From positions 1-53,136 of the forward strand of contig NZ_JAQISW010000014.1 in NCBI RefSeq assembly GCF_028618435.1: DNA of 53,136 nt. The letters run 5' to 3'. How positions within the stretch are numbered: the stretch's first letter is position 1; each line of letters begins with the position of its first letter. Source of the DNA: Bartonella sp. MM73XJBT.G (lineage in GTDB: Bacteria > Pseudomonadota > Alphaproteobacteria > Rhizobiales > Rhizobiaceae). Of the stretch, positions 9,955 to 19,696 are shown in pieces. Under the pieces are notes generated by a model. It did no database searches, was not told the origin of the DNA, and saw only the letters and a program-made list of their open reading frames with translations. Position numbers and translations under genes: made by a program.

Positions 9955-11301
9955 ATGGCATCAGCAGCAGAGCAATTTGCTTCCAATATAAACTTCGGTA
10001 CCTTTTCGCGTGCAACTGAGTTAAAGAAACGTATCTGGTTTACTCTGGCGGCACTTCTTGTCTATCGTTTTGGCACTTATATTTCTCTTCCGGGTATTAA
10101 TATTGATGCTTTGCGGCAAACATTTGAACATCATGCATCAGGTGTTTTAGGACTTTTTAATATGTTTGCTGGAGGCGCTGTTGGGCGTATGGCAATTTTT
10201 GCGCTAGGAATTATGCCCTATATATCGGCATCTATTATTGTACAATTGCTCACGTCTGTTATTCCTTCTTTGGAGACTCTTAAAAAGGAGGGTGATGTCG
10301 GTCGTAAGGTGATTAATCAATATACGCGCTATGTGACAGTCGTATTGGCTATTCTGCAAGCTTTTGGTATTGCGGTTGCGCTTGAAAGCGGTATAGGGAC
10401 AGGACTTCAAATTGTTCTAGAACCGGGTCTCATGTTTCGTATCTCTTCTGTTATTACACTTGTTGGCGGAACAATGTTTCTCATGTGGCTTGGTGAGCAA
10501 ATTACGTCACGCGGTGTTGGTAATGGGGTTTCTCTCATCATTTTTACAGGGATTGTAGCCAACTTTCCTTCTACTTTTGCTCAGCTTTTGACTGCGCATA
10601 GTCAGGCTGATTTATCAACTTTTCTTTTAATAGCAATCGTTTTTATTGCTGTCTTGGTTATCGGACTTATTGTTTTTATAGAACGTGCGCAACGGCGGAT
10701 TATTATTCAGTACCCGAAACGTCAGGTTGGTAACCAAATGTTTCAAGGCGATATGTCGCATCTTCCTTTAAAATTGAATACTGCTGGTGTTATTCCGCCT
10801 ATTTTTGCTTCATCTTTATTGTTATTACCCGCCACTATTAATAATTTTTCTGATAAAATGCCACAATGGATGCAAACAATTTCTTATTCTCTTGGTCATG
10901 GGCAGCCACTTTATATGATTGTTTATGCATTTTTAATGGCGTTTTTTTGCTTTTTTTATACAGCTATTGTGTTTAATCCGAGTGATACTGCGGATCAGTT
11001 GAAGAAACATTCTGGTTTTATTCCAGGAATTCGTCCAGGTGAACGTACAGCGGAATATATTGATTATGTTTTGACGCGTATTACTGTTGTGGGCGCTATT
11101 TATATTATCTTGGTTTGTTTACTCCCTGAATTTATGATATCTGCATTCCAAGTTCCTTTTTATCTTGGGGGGACGTCTTTGCTGATTGTTGTGACTGTTA
11201 CTCTTGATACAGTTGCTCAAATCCAGGGGCATCTTGTTGCACACCAATATGAAGGGTTGATAAAAAAATCAAAACTTCGTGGAGGTCGAAGAAATAGATG
11301 A
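9955..11301 (+). CDS. secY: Protein translocase subunit SecY
   Basis: Encodes 448 residues from the ATG at 9955; an in-frame GTG at 9937 would add MKWRRF and is less likely. It is the channel subunit of the inner-membrane Sec translocon, with ten expected membrane segments. Signatures seen are [15 protein letters not shown] (second segment and plug region), [17 protein letters not shown] (cytosolic loop C4) and the long C5 loop with [22 protein letters not shown] 161-base spacer separates it from rplO. Its end overlaps adk as ATGA, so the two are coupled. Confidence 0.98.
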   Translation: MASAAEQFASNINFGTFSRATELKKRIWFTLAALLVYRFGTYISLPGINIDALRQTFEHHASGVLGLFNMFAGGAVGRMAIFALGIMPYISASIIVQLLTSVIPSLETLKKEGDVGRKVINQYTRYVTVVLAILQAFGIAVALESGIGTGLQIVLEPGLMFRISSVITLVGGTMFLMWLGEQITSRGVGNGVSLIIFTGIVANFPSTFAQLLTAHSQADLSTFLLIAIVFIAVLVIGLIVFIERAQRRIIIQYPKRQVGNQMFQGDMSHLPLKLNTAGVIPPIFASSLLLLPATINNFSDKMPQWMQTISYSLGHGQPLYMIVYAFLMAFFCFFYTAIVFNPSDTADQLKKHSGFIPGIRPGERTAEYIDYVLTRITVVGAIYIILVCLLPEFMISAFQVPFYLGGTSLLIVVTVTLDTVAQIQGHLVAHQYEGLIKKSKLRGGRRNR

Positions 11302-11876
11302 GAGTGGTTCTTTTAGGTCCTCCTGGAGCAGGAAAAGGGACGCAAGCTAAGATGTTAACTGAGGAATATAATATTCCTCATTTATCAACAGGAGATATAT
11401 TACGTGAGGTTATTACTAAAGAAACGGAAGTTGGTAAAAAAGCTAAAGCTATTATAAGTTCAGGTTCTTTGGTTCCTGATAGTCTTGTTAATCAAATCGT
11501 ATCAGATCGGATTGATGAGCCTGATTGTGTAAATGGTTTTATTTTGGATGGATATCCAAGGACTGTAGGACAGGCAGAAGCATTACAACAGATACTTGAG
11601 TCAAAAAATATGCACCTTGATGCTGTCATTGAGTTATGTGTTGATGAAGGTGCATTGATTGAACGTATGGAAAAGCGCGTTCAGGATACAATAGCGGCCG
11701 GTGGACAGATCCGTTTAGATGATAACCCTGTTGCTTTTACAAAAAGATTAGTAGAATACCGTGAAAAAACATCTCCTTTATCAAAATTTTATTCAGAGAG
11801 AGGAATGTTAAAGGTCATTGATGGAATGATTGATATTACTGAAGTGACGCATAAGATTAAAGGTTTTCTTTCATGA
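11298..11876 (+). CDS. adk: Adenylate kinase, short form
   Basis: Encodes 192 residues. It interconverts ATP plus AMP and two ADP. The P-loop is [11 protein letters not shown] (about residues 6-16), the AMP-binding segment is LSTGDILRE, and [11 protein letters not shown] is present. The lid is the short type, without the zinc-finger insert, which fits the 192-residue length. The later [11 protein letters not shown] segment is echoed by a decayed fragment at 31882-31914 on the other strand. It is translationally coupled to secY. Confidence 0.98.
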   Translation: MRVVLLGPPGAGKGTQAKMLTEEYNIPHLSTGDILREVITKETEVGKKAKAIISSGSLVPDSLVNQIVSDRIDEPDCVNGFILDGYPRTVGQAEALQQILESKNMHLDAVIELCVDEGALIERMEKRVQDTIAAGGQIRLDDNPVAFTKRLVEYREKTSPLSKFYSERGMLKVIDGMIDITEVTHKIKGFLS

Positions 11877-12053
11877 GATTTTTTAGAATTAAATGAAAAG
11901 AGTTGACTTTTGAGATGAAATCTATCACAAACAACTTTAATTTATTTCAATTAAATAAGTGGATTCGGAAGGATTTTGTTCTGAGTCTGTTTTTTCTATA
12001 AAGTACATCAGGTATTTTATAATAATTTGTCAACATAACTAAGGAGAGTAGGC

Positions 12054-12422
12054 GTGGCTCGTATTGCTGGCGTCAATATCCCGACAAATAAGCGTGTCAT
12101 TATTGCGCTTCAATATATCCACGGGATTGGACCAAAATTTGCTCAAGAAATTATTGAAAAGGTTGGCATTCCCACGGGCCGTCGTGTGCATGAGCTTTCA
12201 GATGCCGAGGTGTTACAGATTCGTGAAGCAATAGATCAGGGATATCAAGTTGAAGGTGATCTTCGTCGTGAAGTTGCTATGAATGTTAAGCGTTTGATGG
12301 ACCTTGGTTGTTATCGTGGATTGCGTCATCGTCGGTCTTTACCTGTCCGGGGACAGCGTACACATACAAATGCTCGTACACGTAAGGGACCTGCTAAGGC
12401 AATTGCTGGTAAGAAGAAATAA
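12054..12422 (+). CDS. rpsM: 30S ribosomal protein S13
   Basis: Encodes 122 residues from a GTG start with an AAGGAGAGTAGGC ribosome-binding site. It starts [15 protein letters not shown] and ends with [18 protein letters not shown]13 contacts the P-site tRNA and 50S bridges. The 177-base spacer after adk may hold a promoter for the alpha operon, but I could not assign one with confidence. Confidence 0.97.
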   Translation: MARIAGVNIPTNKRVIIALQYIHGIGPKFAQEIIEKVGIPTGRRVHELSDAEVLQIREAIDQGYQVEGDLRREVAMNVKRLMDLGCYRGLRHRRSLPVRGQRTHTNARTRKGPAKAIAGKKK

Positions 12423-12534
12423 GAAGCTTTTTGGAAGTTTATTTATTCTGTTTCTTGTTGAAAGCGGTTTGACAAGAAACAGAAGGTGGAGCTGCTGATA
12501 TTACGGCAGTGTTGAGATCGTTGAAAGGAAAATT

Positions 12535-12924
12535 ATGGCCAAGGAAGCCACACGTGTTCGTCGTCGCGAACGTAAAAATATTTCATCGGGTGTTGTGCAT
12601 ATCAATTCAACATTTAATAATACAATGATTACCATTACTGATGCTCAGGGAAATGCAATTGCTTGGTCATCTGCTGGCGCTCAAGGGTTTAAGGGGGCGC
12701 GTAAATCTACACCTTTTGCCGCTCAAGTTGCTGCGGAAGATTGTGCGAGAAAAGCACAAGAACATGGTATGCGTTCTTTGGAAGTTGAAGTTTGTGGTCC
12801 TGGGGCAGGGCGTGAATCTGCTTTACGTGCGTTGCAATCTGTTGGTTTTGTCATCACTTCTATTCGTGATGTAACACCAATTCCTCATAATGGATGTCGT
12901 CCGCGTAAAAGGCGGCGTGTTTAA
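12535..12924 (+). CDS. rpsK: 30S ribosomal protein S11
   Basis: Encodes 129 residues; [20 protein letters not shown] and [15 protein letters not shown] are diagnostic. S11 lies on the 30S platform near the mRNA exit. Confidence 0.97.
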   Translation: MAKEATRVRRRERKNISSGVVHINSTFNNTMITITDAQGNAIAWSSAGAQGFKGARKSTPFAAQVAAEDCARKAQEHGMRSLEVEVCGPGAGRESALRALQSVGFVITSIRDVTPIPHNGCRPRKRRRV

Positions 12925-13018
12925 TTGGGTGTTGTTTTTTGTTGTCGGAGATTTCTCTGATGTTCACATTGGTCGTTACGATTGAATGGTAACGGAACTA
13001 AAGAACGGGAATAAAAAT

Positions 13019-14032
13019 ATGATCCAGAAAAACTGGCAGGAACTTATTAAACCCAACAAGGTTGAATCATATACGCATGATAATCCGAATATTACAAGCG
13101 TAATCGCTGAGCCTCTTGAGCGGGGGTTTGGTTTGACTTTAGGAAATGCACTTCGTCGTGTGTTGTTATCTTCGCTTCGTGGTGCTGCTATTACTGCTGT
13201 ACAGATTGATGGTGTCTTACATGAATTTTCATCAATTCCAGGTGTCCGTGAAGATGTTACAGATATTATTCTGAATATAAAGGAAATTGCGCTTCGTATG
13301 GAAGAAGAAGGGCCTAAACGTCTCGTCGTTTATAAAGAGGGTCCTGGTGTTGTGAAAGCAGGGGACATCAGTATCGTTGGGGATATGGAAATCCTCAATC
13401 CGGATCATGTTATTTGTACCCTTGATGAAGATGCTGAAATTCGTATGGAATTTATTGTCAATACGGGGAAAGGGTATGTTCCATCTGATCGGAATTGTGT
13501 CGATGATGGGCGCATAGGATTAATTCCAATTGATAGTCTTTATTCACCAATTCGTAAAGTGTCTTATAAAGTGGAAAATACACGTGAAGGTCAGGTTCTC
13601 GATTATGATAAATTGACGTTAACGATTGAAACGAATGGTGCTGTTAATGGAGAAGATGCTGTTGCTTTTGCAGCGCGCATTCTTCAGGATCAATTATCGT
13701 TATTTATTAACTTTGAAGAGCCTCAGAAAGAGCCTGTTGAAGAGGCGGATTCTGAGCTTTCCTTTAATCCGGCACTTCTCAAAAAAGTGGATGAATTAGA
13801 GCTTTCGGTTCGTTCGGCAAATTGTCTTAAGAATGATAATATTGTTTATATTGGTGATCTTATTCAAAAAACAGAATCTGAAATGCTTCGAACACCAAAT
13901 TTTGGTCGTAAGTCATTGAATGAGATTAAAGAAGTTTTGGCATGTATGGGGTTACATCTTGGAATGGAAATTCCTGCATGGCCGCCTGAAAACATTGATG
14001 ATCTTGCTAAACGTTATGAAGATCAGTATTAA
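13019..14032 (+). CDS. rpoA: RNA polymerase alpha subunit
   Basis: Encodes 337 residues starting at [12 protein letters not shown], the usual alphaproteobacterial start; an upstream in-frame ATG at 12986 would add 11 residues not expected. The N-terminal domain (about 1-230) holds the dimer-forming [18 protein letters not shown]. The C-terminal domain (about 255-320) has [13 protein letters not shown] and [16 protein letters not shown] and binds UP elements and activators. It lies between rpsK and rplQ, without rpsD in this operon. Confidence 0.97.
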   Translation: MIQKNWQELIKPNKVESYTHDNPNITSVIAEPLERGFGLTLGNALRRVLLSSLRGAAITAVQIDGVLHEFSSIPGVREDVTDIILNIKEIALRMEEEGPKRLVVYKEGPGVVKAGDISIVGDMEILNPDHVICTLDEDAEIRMEFIVNTGKGYVPSDRNCVDDGRIGLIPIDSLYSPIRKVSYKVENTREGQVLDYDKLTLTIETNGAVNGEDAVAFAARILQDQLSLFINFEEPQKEPVEEADSELSFNPALLKKVDELELSVRSANCLKNDNIVYIGDLIQKTESEMLRTPNFGRKSLNEIKEVLACMGLHLGMEIPAWPPENIDDLAKRYEDQY

Positions 14033-14056
14033 AATTAGAATTTAAGGAGAGGGCTT

Positions 14057-14485
14057 ATGCGCCATAGTAAGTCAGGCCGCAAGTTGAACCGGACTGCCAG
14101 TCACCGTAAAGCGATGTTTGCAAATATGGCAACTTCGTTGATCGAGCATGAGCAGATTGTGACAACACTTCCAAAGGCTAAAGAAATTCGTCCTATTGTT
14201 GAAAAGCTTGTTACTCTTGGTAAGCGTGGTGGTTTGCACGCGCGTCGACAAGCAATTGCAGCACTTCGTGATACAGAAAAGGTTGCAAAGTTATTTGATA
14301 CACTTGCGCCGCGTTATGCTTCACGCAATGGTGGATATTTGCGTATTATGAAAGCGGGGTTTCGTACCGGTGATAATGCGCCCATGGCTGTTATAGAATT
14401 TGTTGATCGTGATGTCGAAGCAAAGGGGGCAGGGGATCGTGCTCGTATGGAAGCTTCAGAGAATGAGAAGAGCACGTCCTCATAA
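14057..14485 (+). CDS. rplQ: 50S ribosomal protein L17
   Basis: Encodes 142 residues starting [20 protein letters not shown]. It is about 15 residues longer than the E. coli protein, with an acidic C-terminal tail common in alphaproteobacteria. It is the last gene of the ribosomal cluster and is followed by a terminator. Confidence 0.97.
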   Translation: MRHSKSGRKLNRTASHRKAMFANMATSLIEHEQIVTTLPKAKEIRPIVEKLVTLGKRGGLHARRQAIAALRDTEKVAKLFDTLAPRYASRNGGYLRIMKAGFRTGDNAPMAVIEFVDRDVEAKGAGDRARMEASENEKSTSS

Positions 14486-14513
14486 GTTTTTTATTTTATT
14501 GGTTTTTAAAAGG

Positions 14514-14539
14514 CCGCCTTGTCTTAGGCGGTTTTTTTT
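14514..14539 (+). terminator. Rho-independent terminator of the ribosomal cluster
   Basis: CCGCCT (14514-14519) pairs with AGGCGG (14526-14531) and is followed directly by a run of eight T. It lies 28 bases after the rplQ stop and ends the long ribosomal transcript. Confidence 0.85.
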
Positions 14540-14754
14540 ATGCTTATTTTTAAAGTTTGTTTTACTTGAGAAATCGATGGTGAGAAAAAATTATAGGATA
14601 TTGAATTGTTTTATTTTTATAATATTTACTGTTTAAATAGGTTGTTTTTATTCTCTATTATGAAATATTAATAGAAATCCTTTATTTATGGGGATGCTTT
14701 TAAAAAATTCTATGAATATTCAACAGAATGGGCTGATTTTATAAGGAGTAGATT

Positions 14755-16149
14755 ATGAGGTATTCTTTTGGGGTGCGGCTTTTTTTTGCCATTATGATGC
14801 TGATATCGTTTGATCATGTATATGCTCATGTTCCTCAAACACAAAAAGAAATCACTCTTTCATTTGCTCCTTTAGTTAAAAAGACAGTTCCCTCTGTGGT
14901 CAATATTTATGCAGCTCGACAAATTAGAGCACGTTCACCTTTTGAGGGTGATCCATTTTTTGAGCAATTTTTTGGTCGTTTGCAAAATAATTTTCCTGTT
15001 CGTAAGCAATCATCATTAGGATCAGGAGTGATTGTTGATGCGCGTGGTTTGATTGTTACAAATTACCACGTCATTAAAGATGCAAGCGAAATTAAGGTGG
15101 CTTTTTCTGATGGGCGAGAATTTGAGAGTAAGGTCGTACTCAAAGATGAAGCAACCGATATTGCTATTTTGGAAGTTGATGTAAAAGATACACAGTTTCC
15201 TGTTCTTCCTTTGGGGGATTCTGATACTGTTGAAGTTGGTGATCTTGTTTTAGCTATTGGTAATCCTTTTGGTGTTGGTCAAACGGTTACAAGTGGTATT
15301 GTTTCAGCGCAAGCGCGTACACGTGTTGGGATTTCTGATTTTGACTTTTTTATTCAAACAGATGCAGCCATTAATCCAGGAAATTCTGGTGGCGCTTTAA
15401 TTGATATGAAGGGACAATTAATCGGAATTAATACGGCTATTTATTCACGTTCCGGTGGTTCTGTAGGGATTGGTTTTGCTATTCCAGTTAATCTTGTAAA
15501 AGTGATGCTTGATACAGTTAAACGCGGTGGAAAATATTTTGTGCCACCTTATATTGGGGCATCCTTTCAAAATGTTACACCTGATATTGCTGGTGGTTTA
15601 GGTTTAGAACGCCCTTATGGTGCTCTTATTATTGAAGTTATCAAAGACAGTCCTGCTGAAAAAGCCGGTTTGAAAGTAGGTGATGTTATTTTGAGTGTAC
15701 AGGGGGTGCGCGTTGATAGTCCAGATAGTCTTGGGTATCGTTTAATGACAGCGGACATTGGCCATAGTCTTGCTTTAGAATATTTACGAAGTGGAAAAAC
15801 TTTAAAAACACAGATAAAGGTTGCATCAATATCAGAAACTGCATTTTTAAAATCTGAAAAAATTACAGGTGATAATCCTCTTGCTGGGGCTGAAGTGTTA
15901 GATTTAACACCGCAAAATAGTCGACGTTTTCATCTTCCTATATCGGCAAAAGGTGTTGTGATTACCAGTCTTGATGAAATGAGCAATGCTGCGGGAATTT
16001 TTCGGCCCAGAGATATCTTACGTGTTGTCAATGGCTATAAGATTCAAACAGTTCATCAGTTGAAAAAGATTCTTATGCAAACGCGTTCGCGTACTTGGCA
16101 ATTGGAATATGAACGTGATGGTATGTATATTCGCCAATTTATTCGTTGA
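14755..16149 (+). CDS. Periplasmic serine protease, DegP/HtrA family
   Basis: Encodes 464 residues. A hydrophobic N-terminal signal (about residues 1-24, ending VYA) suggests export to the periplasm. The trypsin-like domain shows the full triad: His105 (NYHVIKD), Asp135 (DIAIL) and Ser211 (NPGNSGGAL). A first PDZ domain follows at about 260-350 (SPAEKAGLKVGDVILSV), and a weaker second one lies near 380-460. Such proteases degrade or refold misfolded envelope proteins. It starts 269 bases after rplQ, has a TAAGGAGT ribosome-binding site, and its stop overlaps the rarA start. DegP, DegQ and DegS-type names cannot be separated safely; the two-PDZ layout favours DegP or DegQ. Confidence 0.93.
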   Translation: MRYSFGVRLFFAIMMLISFDHVYAHVPQTQKEITLSFAPLVKKTVPSVVNIYAARQIRARSPFEGDPFFEQFFGRLQNNFPVRKQSSLGSGVIVDARGLIVTNYHVIKDASEIKVAFSDGREFESKVVLKDEATDIAILEVDVKDTQFPVLPLGDSDTVEVGDLVLAIGNPFGVGQTVTSGIVSAQARTRVGISDFDFFIQTDAAINPGNSGGALIDMKGQLIGINTAIYSRSGGSVGIGFAIPVNLVKVMLDTVKRGGKYFVPPYIGASFQNVTPDIAGGLGLERPYGALIIEVIKDSPAEKAGLKVGDVILSVQGVRVDSPDSLGYRLMTADIGHSLALEYLRSGKTLKTQIKVASISETAFLKSEKITGDNPLAGAEVLDLTPQNSRRFHLPISAKGVVITSLDEMSNAAGIFRPRDILRVVNGYKIQTVHQLKKILMQTRSRTWQLEYERDGMYIRQFIR

Positions 16150-17477
16150 GGTTTTTTTTGAAGAAAGATTTTTTTACTTCGTCGGTTGATCCTAAAGTTA
16201 ATAAAAATCAGCCACTTGCGGAAAGAATGCGTCCTTGTTCTCTCAATGAAGTTGTGGGACAAAAACATTTAATTGGAGAGGATGGTTTGCTTTCACGGAT
16301 GGTGGCAGCGGGCTCAATTGGATCGATGATTTTTTGGGGGCCTCCAGGGACCGGAAAAACAACAGTTGCACGTTTGTTAGCACTTGAAACAAATTTCGCA
16401 TTTGAACAAGTTTCTGCTATTTTTACAGGTGTTTCTGAACTTAAAAAGATTTTTGAAGTTGCACAGAGGCGTTTTATGTCTGGGGATAAAACGCTTCTCT
16501 TTGTTGATGAAATTCATCGGTTTAATCGTGCACAGCAGGATAGTTTTCTTCCTGTGATGGAAGATGGTACGGTGGTCCTTATCGGTGCAACAACTGAAAA
16601 TCCTTCTTTTGAACTTAATGCTGCTCTTCTTTCGCGTGCGCGGGTTTTAACATTTTTTTCTCATGATCGTGAAAGTTTAGGGATGCTTTTGAAGCGTGCT
16701 GAAAAGGTGGTAGAGAAATCTCTTCCTTTGGATGATGGGGCCAGAGACACTTTGATAGGGATGTCTGATGGAGATGCGCGGGTAGCATTGACATTAGCAG
16801 AGGAAGTTTGGTCTGTTGTGCGTTCCGGAGAGATTCTTGATGCTGGTGCGTTGCAAAAAGTTATTCAGCGTCGTGCACCCATTTATGATAAAGGACGAGA
16901 TGGGCACTATAATCTTATTTCAGCGTTGCATAAATCTGTTCGTGGCTCTGATCCTGATGCGGCGCTTTATTATTTAGCACGTATGTTGGATGCTGGTGAA
17001 GATCCTCTCTATATTGGGCGAAGATTGGTTCGTATGGCTGTTGAAGATGTGGGTTTGGCGGATCCCCAAGCTCTTGTCATTTGTAATGCGGCAAAAGATG
17101 CCTATGATTATTTAGGATCACCAGAAGGAGAATTGGCTTTGGCACAGGCATGCCTTTATGTTGCAACGGCACCAAAGTCAAACGCGACATATCTTGCATA
17201 TAAAGCTGCATTGCGTTGTGCACAAAAAAATGGTTCTTTACCACCTCCTAAACATATCCTTAATGCACCGACGAAATTGATGAAGGAGGAAGGGTATGGA
17301 GATGGTTATTGTTATGATCATGATGAACCAGATGCCTTCTCTGGACAAGAATATTTTCCCGAAAAACTTGGGCGACAGAGTTATTATAAACCAGTTGAGC
17401 GTGGATTTGAGCGTGAAATTGTGAAACGTCTTGAATGGTGGAAACAATTGCGCAAAAAACGTAAAAATAAACCATAA
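16146..17477 (+). CDS. rarA: Replication-associated recombination protein A (AAA+ ATPase)
   Basis: Encodes up to 443 residues. It belongs to the RarA/MgsA clamp-loader-like family acting at stalled replication forks. The Walker A motif is GPPGTGKTT (65-73), Walker B is in [16 protein letters not shown], and sensor 1 is [12 protein letters not shown]. The C-terminal family domain contains [28 protein letters not shown]. The start is uncertain: the TTG at 16146 overlaps the protease stop (TTGA), and a second in-frame TTG lies at 16158. The recognisable family start is a little later, at PLAERMRP. Coupling to the upstream protease is likely. Confidence 0.95.
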   Translation: MRFFLKKDFFTSSVDPKVNKNQPLAERMRPCSLNEVVGQKHLIGEDGLLSRMVAAGSIGSMIFWGPPGTGKTTVARLLALETNFAFEQVSAIFTGVSELKKIFEVAQRRFMSGDKTLLFVDEIHRFNRAQQDSFLPVMEDGTVVLIGATTENPSFELNAALLSRARVLTFFSHDRESLGMLLKRAEKVVEKSLPLDDGARDTLIGMSDGDARVALTLAEEVWSVVRSGEILDAGALQKVIQRRAPIYDKGRDGHYNLISALHKSVRGSDPDAALYYLARMLDAGEDPLYIGRRLVRMAVEDVGLADPQALVICNAAKDAYDYLGSPEGELALAQACLYVATAPKSNATYLAYKAALRCAQKNGSLPPPKHILNAPTKLMKEEGYGDGYCYDHDEPDAFSGQEYFPEKLGRQSYYKPVERGFEREIVKRLEWWKQLRKKRKNKP

Positions 17478-18445
17478 AATTTGAGTTAAAACACGTTTTT
17501 TATTGAACTTAGATTTATTTTTTATTCCTCGTTTTATTGTATGAACAATTTAGTTTTATTTTTAACATTTATTATATTGCTCGTAGTGCAATTTTTTTGA
17601 TCCCTTCAAAAAGCATATCTTTTTATGGATTCAAGTTTAAGAAATATGTCATTTAATTCTTAAAGCTATTTTATTTTATGATTTTAATTGATTAAGATAT
17701 TGATTATACAATGTTTTGTATGTTGAATGAGAACTTCAGATACTATACGATTCTCTCATGCCAAATCTCATCAATCACAACCATTCGCTTGTATGTTACA
17801 TGCTGGATCACGTGTGATAAAAACTATACAAGAATAAAACTAAAAATGACTCTTATGAAGAGTCTTAAGTGTTGAGAGCCACTGCACCATTGGGGGCGGG
17901 AAAAGTGGGTGGTGGTGTGATGATTGTGGTACTGAGCATAAAGAGGTTGTTGCTCAATAAATTTTACATATACCATTTCACAAGCGCCGTCAAAAAATGG
18001 GTGTAACGAGCGTTGAAAGATGCTTTTTTTTTACAAGTATGTGAATATGCAACATAAAAGTGTTTTGTTTTTCGATGCAATAGGGTGTGGTTTTGATTGA
18101 TGAGGCGTTTTTATGTGATTAAGGGGAGAGTTTGTCTCTTAGAAAATTAAGGGGTAGACAGAAAGATCAAACATTGTGTTGAAATTTAAATTGTTTCTTT
18201 TCTAGAAAGAGATAAATGTGTTAATTTGCTCTCGTGTAGAAGTATTATTTTATTTGGATTCTATGTTGTGTCATAAGATAGGGAATACCAGTTCTTTATT
18301 TTGTGGGTTATGATATGTTATAGACATAACGTAAGGGTAAGGATGAAAATAGTCTGTGAAAATCTAAACTTAAAGCTTTAGTTAAATTAAAAGTGCAATG
18401 TACAGTTTAAGTATTAGATCGTTATGAATCGTCAAGGATATAATC
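17478..18445. other. 968-base spacer before recA with a decayed integrase relic
   Basis: No intact gene is seen. The middle part (about 17752-18070) is a degraded copy of the integrase upstream region and start at 51590-51910, described separately. The rest is AT-rich. The recA promoter must lie in the last few hundred bases. A weak SOS-like element, GTTC followed seven bases later by TGTG (18291-18305), is not a convincing operator. Confidence 0.7.
17846..18070 (+). pseudogene. Decayed P4-type integrase, 5' fragment
   Basis: The DNA from the ATG at 17846 lines up base by base, with gaps and many changes, with the start of the integrase gene at 51687. Shared landmarks in the same order are: AAAATGrCTCTTATGAA then GTCTTAA; CATTGGGGGC; CATAAAG; TTTAC-TATACCATT; CACGG or CAAGCG; GTCGTC or CCGTC; and AAATGGG. 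The upstream flanks also match (CTCTCAT, CAAATCT, ATCAATCA). Stop codons and frameshifts interrupt it within a few codons. It is a relic of a second copy of the element or of its earlier insertion. Confidence 0.75.
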
Positions 18446-19489
18446 GTGGATAAAACAAAAGCTCTCGATGCTGCTCTCGCTCAAATTGAACGTTCTTTCG
18501 GTAAAGGCTCCATTATGCGTCTTGGGCAAAAGGAGCAAGTTGTTGAAATTGAAACAGTTCCAACGGGGTCATTGTCCTTGGATATTGCTTTGGGTGTTGG
18601 TGGATTACCAAAAGGGAGGATTGTTGAGATTTATGGACCAGAAAGTTCTGGAAAGACAACATTGGCTCTTCATGCTATTGCTGAAGCACAGAAAATTGGT
18701 GGGATTTGTGCTTTTATTGATGCTGAGCACGCCCTTGATCCTATTTATGCGCGAAAGCTCGGCGTTGATTTAGAAAACTTGTTTATTTCTCAGCCTGATA
18801 CCGGTGAGCAGGCGTTAGAAATTACAGAAACATTGGTGCGTTCTGGTGCTGTTGATGTACTTGTTGTTGATTCTGTGGCGGCTTTAACGCCGCGTGCAGA
18901 AATTGATGGAGAAATGGGTGATGCTTTACCTGGATTGCAAGCACGCTTAATGAGTAAAGCTTTGCGGAAACTCACGGCTTCAATTTTTCGCTCTAACTGT
19001 ATGGTGATCTTTATTAATCAAATTCGCATGAAAATTGGTGTGATGTTTGGTTCTCCTGAAACGACAACAGGTGGAAATGCTTTAAAGTTTTATGCTTCTG
19101 TTCGTTTGGATATTCGCCGCATTGGCTCCATTAAAGATCGGGATATGATCGTTGGTAATCAGACTCGTGTTAAAGTGGTGAAGAATAAATTGGCTCCTCC
19201 CTTCAAACAGGTTGAATTTGATATTATTTATGGTGAGGGGATTTCCAAATTAGGTGAATTGATTGATTTGGGAGTCAAAGTTGGTATTGTGGAAAAATCT
19301 GGCTCATGGTTTTCTTATAATTCTCAACGTTTAGGGCAGGGACGTGAAAATGCGAAGCAGTTTTTGCGACAACATCTGGAGATTGCTGCAGAAATCGAAA
19401 CAGCTTTGCGTCAAAATGCTGGTTTGATTGCCATTGAATTGTTAGAAAATGCAGGAGCAGATGTGACAGAAAGTGATGAAGCAATTTGA
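18446..19489 (+). CDS. recA: Recombinase RecA
   Basis: Encodes 347 residues from a GTG start ([20 protein letters not shown]). RecA forms nucleoprotein filaments for homologous recombination and triggers LexA self-cleavage. Walker A is GPESSGKT (64-71); the loop L2 region and [14 protein letters not shown] are present, as is the C-terminal acidic tail. The length is normal. Upstream is a long spacer with an integrase relic; a clear alphaproteobacterial SOS box was not found. Confidence 0.98.
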   Translation: MDKTKALDAALAQIERSFGKGSIMRLGQKEQVVEIETVPTGSLSLDIALGVGGLPKGRIVEIYGPESSGKTTLALHAIAEAQKIGGICAFIDAEHALDPIYARKLGVDLENLFISQPDTGEQALEITETLVRSGAVDVLVVDSVAALTPRAEIDGEMGDALPGLQARLMSKALRKLTASIFRSNCMVIFINQIRMKIGVMFGSPETTTGGNALKFYASVRLDIRRIGSIKDRDMIVGNQTRVKVVKNKLAPPFKQVEFDIIYGEGISKLGELIDLGVKVGIVEKSGSWFSYNSQRLGQGRENAKQFLRQHLEIAAEIETALRQNAGLIAIELLENAGADVTESDEAI

Positions 19490-19696
19490 TGCTATGTTTA
19501 TTTGAGCATTAAGTGCTTTATTTAGGGCTTTTCTATTTTTATTCGTTTGAGTTTTAAATATACAGTCATTTTTTTCTCAATTTTTTTAAATGAAATTCCA
19601 TTCTTTGATTAAATTAACTCCATGCTTGGCAAAGAGGATATTTAACGAGGGGGATTTTTCTTTTGTGGTTTGGTGCTGTATTCTGCAGGTATTGAT

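Noticed and set aside
18291..18305. Possible SOS operator upstream of recA
   Set aside because: Only one half (GTTC) matches; the second half seven bases later is TGTG, not GTTC.
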